Below are positions 59,803-64,000 of a stretch of 64,000 nucleotides of DNA, piece after piece. How positions within the stretch are numbered: the stretch's first letter is position 1; each line of letters begins with the position of its first letter. Location: the NCBI RefSeq assembly GCF_017876115.1, contig NZ_JAGINO010000001.1, positions 372,001 to 436,000 on the forward strand, written 5' to 3'. Origin of the DNA: Azospirillum picis. GTDB taxonomy: Bacteria > Pseudomonadota > Alphaproteobacteria > Azospirillales > Azospirillaceae. Position numbers and translations under genes: made by a program. The notes beneath the pieces were generated by a model. It did not search any database, had not been told where the DNA came from, and saw only the letters and a list, made by a program, of their open reading frames with translations.

Positions 59803-60848
59803 CCCTCAAGCGCCTCCTGATCGTCGTGGTCCTGCTGGCGCTGGCCGGCGGCGGGGCCGCCTACGGGTGGCGGGCGATGCAGGGCAACCGCCTGCCAGCC
59901 GGCTTCGCCTCCGGCAACGGCCGGATCGAGGCCAACGAGATCGACGTCGCCACCAAATACGCCGCCCGTGTCCTGACCATCCCGGTCGAGGAAGGCGACC
60001 TCGTCGAGGCGGGAACGGTCATCGCCACGCTCGACACCCGCGACCTGGACGCGCAGCTCCGCTCGGCCGAGGCCCTGCTGCGCCAGGCCCGCCGCGCCCG
60101 CGAGGAGGCGAACTCGCTGGTCGCCCAGCGTGTCAGCGAGGCCGAATTCGCCGCCAAGGAGATGGACCGGGCCTTGGTGCTGTTCGGGCAGGGCCATGTC
60201 GCCGAACAGCGCGTCGACCAGGCGCGCAACAGCCGCCGCACCGCCGACGCCGCGCTGGAGGCCGCCAGAAGCCACCTCGCCAGCGCCGACGAGGCGATCG
60301 CCGCGGCGGCCGGCGACGTCGACCGGCTGCGCGACCTGGTGGCCGACGGCGTGCTGAAGGCGCCGCGCAAGGCGCGCGTGCTCTACCGGCTGGCGGAGCC
60401 GGGCGAGGTGCTGGCGGCGGGCGGCAAGGCGGCGACGCTGCTCGACCTCTCCAACGTCTACATGACCTTCTTCCTGCCGACCGCCACCGCCGGAAACCTG
60501 GCGCTGGGCGCCGAGGCCCGCCTCCTGCTCGACGCCCTGCCCGACACCGCGATCCCCGCGGCCGTCACCTTCGTCGCACCGCGCGCCCAGTTCACGCCCA
60601 AGCAGGTGGAGACCAGGACCGAACGCGACCGCATGATGTTCCGCGTCAAGGCCCGCGTCCCGGAGGCGCTGGTCACCCGCTACATCGAGCGGGTGAAGAC
60701 CGGCCTGACCGGGATGGCCTATGTGAAGCTGGACGACGCGGCGGTCTGGCCGGACTGGCTGGACTCGCGGCTGACCCGCGGCGAGCCCGCGGCGGCCCCC
60801 TCGCCCGGGGAGGCGAGGGGAGGCGGAGCCCCGGGACCGCGCTCATGA
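59799..60848 (+). CDS. HlyD-family membrane fusion protein
   Basis: A 349-residue periplasmic adaptor anchored by one N-terminal helix (about residues 4-26). The lipoyl-like half (TIPVEEGDLVEAGTVIATLD) and the long coiled-coil hairpin (about 75-165, Ala/Arg/Glu-rich) are followed by the barrel domain (VLAAGGKAATLLDLSNVYMT). The last 25 residues (PSPGEARGGGAPGPRS) are low-complexity. It works with the RbbA-like and YhhJ-like proteins as an ABC export system related to YhiI-RbbA-YhhJ. It overlaps both neighbours by ATGA. Confidence 0.9.
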   Translation: MTLKRLLIVVVLLALAGGGAAYGWRAMQGNRLPAGFASGNGRIEANEIDVATKYAARVLTIPVEEGDLVEAGTVIATLDTRDLDAQLRSAEALLRQARRAREEANSLVAQRVSEAEFAAKEMDRALVLFGQGHVAEQRVDQARNSRRTADAALEAARSHLASADEAIAAAAGDVDRLRDLVADGVLKAPRKARVLYRLAEPGEVLAAGGKAATLLDLSNVYMTFFLPTATAGNLALGAEARLLLDALPDTAIPAAVTFVAPRAQFTPKQVETRTERDRMMFRVKARVPEALVTRYIERVKTGLTGMAYVKLDDAAVWPDWLDSRLTRGEPAAAPSPGEARGGGAPGPRS

Positions 60849-63649
60849 CTCCCGCCGCTCTCGCCACCACCGATGCCGTCTCCACGAATGCCGTCTCGCT
60901 GGCCGGCCTGCGGCACCGCTATGGCGCAACCGTGGCGCTGGAGGACGCGACGCTCGACATTCCGGCCGGCGCCAGCGTCGCGGTCATCGGGCCGGACGGA
61001 GTCGGCAAGTCGACGCTGCTCGGGCTGATCGCCACCGCCAAGCGGGTGCAGGAGGGGCGCATCCGGGTGCTCGGCACCGACGTGACCGACCGGCACGGCC
61101 GGGATCTCCTCCAGCCGCGCATCGCCTTCATGCCGCAGGGGCTGGGCCGCAACCTCTATGCCGAACTCAGCGTCGAGGAGAACCTGCAGTTCTTCGGCCG
61201 GCTGTTCGAACTGGATGCCGCGCGCCGGCGGCAGCGGATCGACGCGCTGCTGGCGGCGACCGGGCTGGCCCCCTTCCCCGACCGGCCGGCCGGCAAGCTG
61301 TCGGGCGGCATGAAGCAGAAGCTGGGGCTGTGCTGCGCCCTGCTGCACGATCCCGACCTGCTGATCCTCGACGAGCCGACCACCGGCGTCGACCCGCTGT
61401 CGCGCCGCCAGTTCTGGGAGCTGATCGCCCGCATCCGGGCCGGCCGGCCCGGCATGACGGTGCTGGTCGCCACCTCCTACATGGACGAGGCCGAGCGCTT
61501 CGAGCGGGTGGTGATGATGAATGCCGGCCGGCTGCTCGCCGACGACACGCCGGCGGCGCTCAAGGCCCGGCACGGCGTGTCCGACCTGGAGGAGGCCTTC
61601 ATCGCCCTGCTGCCGGACGAGGCGCGGCGCGGCCATGAGCGGCTGGTGGTGCCGCCCCGCCCGGCCGACCGGGACGGCGCCGAACCAGCCATCGAGGCGC
61701 GTGGGCTGACCCGCCGCTTCGGCGACTTCACCGCGGTGTCTGATGTCAGCTTCCGCATCGGCCGCGGTGAGATCTTCGGCTTCCTGGGATCGAACGGCTG
61801 CGGCAAGACCACGACGATGAAGATGCTGACCGGCCTGCTGCCCGCCACGGCGGGCGAGGCGCGCCTGTTCGGACGGCCGCTGGACGCCAACGACCGGGAC
61901 GGCCGGCGGCGCGTCGGCTACATGGCGCAGGCCTTCTCGCTCTACGGCGAACTGACGGTGCGGCAGAACCTGGATCTGCATGCCCGGCTGTTCGACCTGC
62001 CCGATCCCGCGGCACGGCTGGCCGGGTTGGTCGGCCGCTTCGGGCTGGTGCCCTACCTCGACGCGGTGGCCGACCGGCTGCCGCTCGGCGTGCGGCAGCG
62101 GCTGTCGCTGGCGGTCGCCGTCCTGCACGAGCCGGAGTTGCTGATCCTCGACGAGCCGACCTCGGGCGTCGACCCGGTGGCGCGCGACCAGTTCTGGCGC
62201 GACCTGATCGCGCTGTCGCGCGGGCAGGGGGTGACCATCTTCGTCTCCACCCATTTCATGAACGAGGCGGCACGCTGCGACCGCATCGCCTTCATGAATG
62301 CCGGCCGCGTCATCGCCGCCGGCCCGCCCGACGAGCTGCGCCGGCAGCAGCAGGCCGAGACGCTGGACGACGCCTTCATCGGCTTCATGCGGCAAGAAGA
62401 GGCTCTCCCTCTCCCCCCCGGGGAGAGGGTCGGGGTGATGGGGATGCAGGGGGGGAAGTCCCGGGAAAATCTCGCCACGCCCTCCCCTCTCCCTAACCCT
62501 CTCCTCGGGGGGGAGAGGGGATCCTTGGTTTCCCGGCGCCGCCTGCTCGCCTATGCCTGGCGCGAGACGCTGGAGCTGCGGCGCGACCCGGTGCGTCTCA
62601 CCGTCGCCCTGCTGGGCACGGTCCTGCTGATGCTGGTCTTCGGCTTCGGCATCACCATGGACGTGCAGGACCTGACCTTCGCCGTGCTCAACCACGACCG
62701 CACGCCGGAAAGCCGCGCCTACGTCGAGCAGTATGACGGTTCGCGGACCTTCCTCGCCACCCCGCCCGCCGCCGACGCGCGCGACCTCGCGCTCCGCCTG
62801 CAGCGCGGCGAGGCGGCGCTGACCGTCGAGATCCCGGAAGGCTTCGGCCGCGACCTGCGCCGCGGCCGGACGCCCGAGGTCGCGGTGCGCATCGACGGTG
62901 CCATGCCGTTCCGGGCGGAGACGATCCAGGGCTACGTCGCCGGCATCCACCAGCGCTTCATCGCGGAGGCCGCCGCCAGGGCCGGGGTCGCGCTGCCCGC
63001 CGGCGCCGCCGGGCTGGAGATGCGTTACCGGTACAACCAGGCCTTCCGCAGCCTGGACGCCATGGTGCCCAGCACCATCGGCCTGCTGCTGGTCTTCATC
63101 CCGGCGATCCTGGCCGCGCTGGGCGTGGTGCGGGAGAAGGAACTCGGCTCCATCACCAACCTCTACGTCACGCCGGTGACGCGGCTGGAGTTCCTGCTGG
63201 GCAAGCAGCTCCCCTATGTCGGGCTGGCTTCCTTCAACCTGCTGCTGATGATCGTCCTGGCGGTCACCCTGTTCGGGGTGCCGGTGAAGGGCAGCCTGGT
63301 CGGGCTGCTGCTCGGCGGGCTGGTCTACGTGGCGGCGACGACGGCGCTCGGCCTGCTGATCTCGGTCTTCACCGCGACGCAGACGGCGGCGGTGTTCGGC
63401 ACCGCCATCGTCACCATGCTGCCGGCCACCCAGTTCTCCGGCATGATGCAGCCGGTCTCGACGCTGGAAGGCGGGGCGCGGCTGATCGGCACGCTGTTCC
63501 CGACCACCCATTTCCTGAAGGTCTCGATCGGCGCCTTTACCAAGGGGCTGGCCTTTCCCGAACTGCTGCCCTTCATCCTGGCGACCGCCGCCTTCGTGCC
63601 GGTCCTGCTGGCGCTCGGCGTCGCCTTCCTGCCCAAGCAGGAGCGCTGA
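60845..63649 (+). CDS. rbbA: RbbA-like ABC transporter (two ATPases plus ABC-2 permease)
   Basis: A 934-residue fusion. First ATPase (about 15-235): Walker A GPDGVGKSTLL (about 49), signature LSGGMKQKLGLCCAL and Walker B LLILDEPTTGVDP. Second ATPase (about 285-510): Walker A GSNGCGKTTTMKML (about 315), an unusual signature LPLGVRQRLSLAVAV and LLILDEPTSGVDP. The permease (about 560-934) is ABC-2 type with six helices and a large periplasmic loop. The architecture is that of E. coli RbbA. What is odd is the linker at about 521-559, which is read through a 116-bp palindromic repeat (62406-62521). The frame stays open, so the protein is probably intact. The permease homologue that follows completes the exporter. 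Confidence 0.92.
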   Translation: MTPAALATTDAVSTNAVSLAGLRHRYGATVALEDATLDIPAGASVAVIGPDGVGKSTLLGLIATAKRVQEGRIRVLGTDVTDRHGRDLLQPRIAFMPQGLGRNLYAELSVEENLQFFGRLFELDAARRRQRIDALLAATGLAPFPDRPAGKLSGGMKQKLGLCCALLHDPDLLILDEPTTGVDPLSRRQFWELIARIRAGRPGMTVLVATSYMDEAERFERVVMMNAGRLLADDTPAALKARHGVSDLEEAFIALLPDEARRGHERLVVPPRPADRDGAEPAIEARGLTRRFGDFTAVSDVSFRIGRGEIFGFLGSNGCGKTTTMKMLTGLLPATAGEARLFGRPLDANDRDGRRRVGYMAQAFSLYGELTVRQNLDLHARLFDLPDPAARLAGLVGRFGLVPYLDAVADRLPLGVRQRLSLAVAVLHEPELLILDEPTSGVDPVARDQFWRDLIALSRGQGVTIFVSTHFMNEAARCDRIAFMNAGRVIAAGPPDELRRQQQAETLDDAFIGFMRQEEALPLPPGERVGVMGMQGGKSRENLATPSPLPNPLLGGERGSLVSRRRLLAYAWRETLELRRDPVRLTVALLGTVLLMLVFGFGITMDVQDLTFAVLNHDRTPESRAYVEQYDGSRTFLATPPAADARDLALRLQRGEAALTVEIPEGFGRDLRRGRTPEVAVRIDGAMPFRAETIQGYVAGIHQRFIAEAAARAGVALPAGAAGLEMRYRYNQAFRSLDAMVPSTIGLLLVFIPAILAALGVVREKELGSITNLYVTPVTRLEFLLGKQLPYVGLASFNLLLMIVLAVTLFGVPVKGSLVGLLLGGLVYVAATTALGLLISVFTATQTAAVFGTAIVTMLPATQFSGMMQPVSTLEGGARLIGTLFPTTHFLKVSIGAFTKGLAFPELLPFILATAAFVPVLLALGVAFLPKQER
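62406..62521. repeat. Palindromic repeat inside the RbbA-like gene
   Basis: A 116-bp GC-rich element with imperfect terminal inverted repeats of about 25 bases (62406-62430 and 62496-62521; one substitution and one indel apart). It sits in frame within a coding sequence, between the second ATPase and the permease part, and contributes a linker of about 39 residues. It differs in sequence from the 38-bp repeat at 12850 and 16649 but has the same style of GC-rich palindrome. Confidence 0.8.
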
Positions 63650-63652
63650 ATC

Positions 63653-64000
63653 ATGGAACGCTTCCTCCGCAACAGCCTGACCCTGGCGCGCAAGGAGTGG
63701 ATCAGCCTGCTGCGCGACGCCTTCATGCTGGGCTTCGTCGTCTATTCCTTCACCGTCTCGGTCTACAGCCAGGCGACCGGCATCTCGCACGACCTGCGCA
63801 ACGCCGCCATCGCCATCGTCGACGAGGACCGCTCCACCCTGTCGCAGCGGCTGGCCTCCGCCTTCCGCGAGCCGGAATTCCAGGCGCCGGCGATGATCGG
63901 CCATGCCGAGGTCGACCAGGCGATGGATTCCGCCCGCTTCACCTTCGTGCTCGACATCCCGCCCGGCTTCGAGGCCGACGTGCTGGCCGGCCGCGGCCCG
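63653..64000 (+). CDS. ABC-2 permease, YhhJ type (cut by the window end)
   Basis: The first 116 residues of an ABC-2 type permease. It begins MERFLRNSLTLARKEW, with a first helix at about 22-40 (FMLGFVVYSFTVSVYSQA), then the periplasmic part IAIVDEDRSTLSQRLA and FVLDIPPGFEADVLAG, typical of YhhJ/YbhR-like exporters. The start ATG is three bases after the RbbA-like stop. The gene runs past base 64000, so length and stop are not known. Confidence 0.88.
   Translation, partial: MERFLRNSLTLARKEWISLLRDAFMLGFVVYSFTVSVYSQATGISHDLRNAAIAIVDEDRSTLSQRLASAFREPEFQAPAMIGHAEVDQAMDSARFTFVLDIPPGFEADVLAGRGP

Noticed and set aside
62080..62135. Degenerate ABC signature (LPLGV) in the second ATPase as a sign of a dead domain
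   Set aside because: I recall the same type of signature in E. coli RbbA-like proteins, and Walker A and B are intact, so it seems typical of the family.

Overview
The window is GC-rich DNA (roughly 70% G+C by eye) packed with colinear operons. It looks like the chromosome or a megaplasmid of an alphaproteobacterium, most likely Azospirillum or a close relative in the Rhodospirillales. This is inferred from the gene set: an aapJQMP amino-acid ABC transporter, a PAS-MCP-PilZ receptor like the Azospirillum aerotaxis receptor, uptake-hydrogenase maturation genes, a pca operon with glutaconate-CoA-transferase-type PcaIJ, and TRAP and Liv transporters. I saw no rRNA, tRNA, CRISPR array, insertion sequence or phage gene.

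Layout. 1-6068: small and envelope genes (ACP-like protein, HutD, an unknown PPC-like protein, a YihY/BrkB membrane protein, a DUF3618-DUF2383 fusion, a YjbE/TerC exporter) ending in the nickel permease hupE. 6069-10081: a divergent promoter region with an FNR/FixK-type box, then hupK-hypB-hypC-hypE; hypA, hypD and hypF are absent from the window. 10215-15272: an ExoY-type sugar transferase, an S41 (CtpA) protease, an MFS exporter and an HTH protein with a long Ala/Pro tail. 15567-20643: aapJQMP and a response regulator. 21152-26590: a methyl-accepting chemotaxis protein (MCP) with an altered signalling tip, a stand-alone AapJ-like binding protein, and the Aer-like PAS-MCP-PilZ receptor. 27005-28069: a short-chain dehydrogenase with a Tat-like signal. 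28121-38997: a Liv-type ABC transporter divergent from pcaIJDCBHG, sharing a control region with a PcaR/PcaU-like (IclR-family) site. 39033-41117: a dCache MCP. 41442-46525: a TRAP transporter and gluconokinase divergent from a LacI-type GntR, with two matching palindromic operators between them. 46667-56444: a FadR-type regulator and a catabolic cluster (DUF1537 kinase, PdxA2, Fe-alcohol dehydrogenase, DapA-family lyase, sodium symporter, BNR beta-propeller protein, FAH/MhpD-type enzyme, SDR). 56643-64000: a thymidine/AMP phosphorylase homologue, an MBL/beta-CASP hydrolase, and an HlyD-RbbA-YhhJ ABC export system whose last gene runs off the window.

How it fits together. Most of the window serves uptake and catabolism of plant- or soil-derived compounds (amino acids, protocatechuate, gluconate-like acids, tetronate-like acid sugars), with chemoreceptors interspersed. 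Each catabolic block carries its own candidate operator.

The least explained block is 46667-56444. Its kinase/PdxA2 pair is a known route from four-carbon acid sugars to DHAP. The lyase, BNR protein, FAH-type enzyme and two dehydrogenases suggest a longer pathway for a substrate I cannot name. Other unusual items are a 116-bp palindromic repeat read in frame inside the RbbA-like gene, a perfect inverted repeat containing both stop codons of a convergent gene pair, and an MCP with a non-canonical trimer-contact residue.
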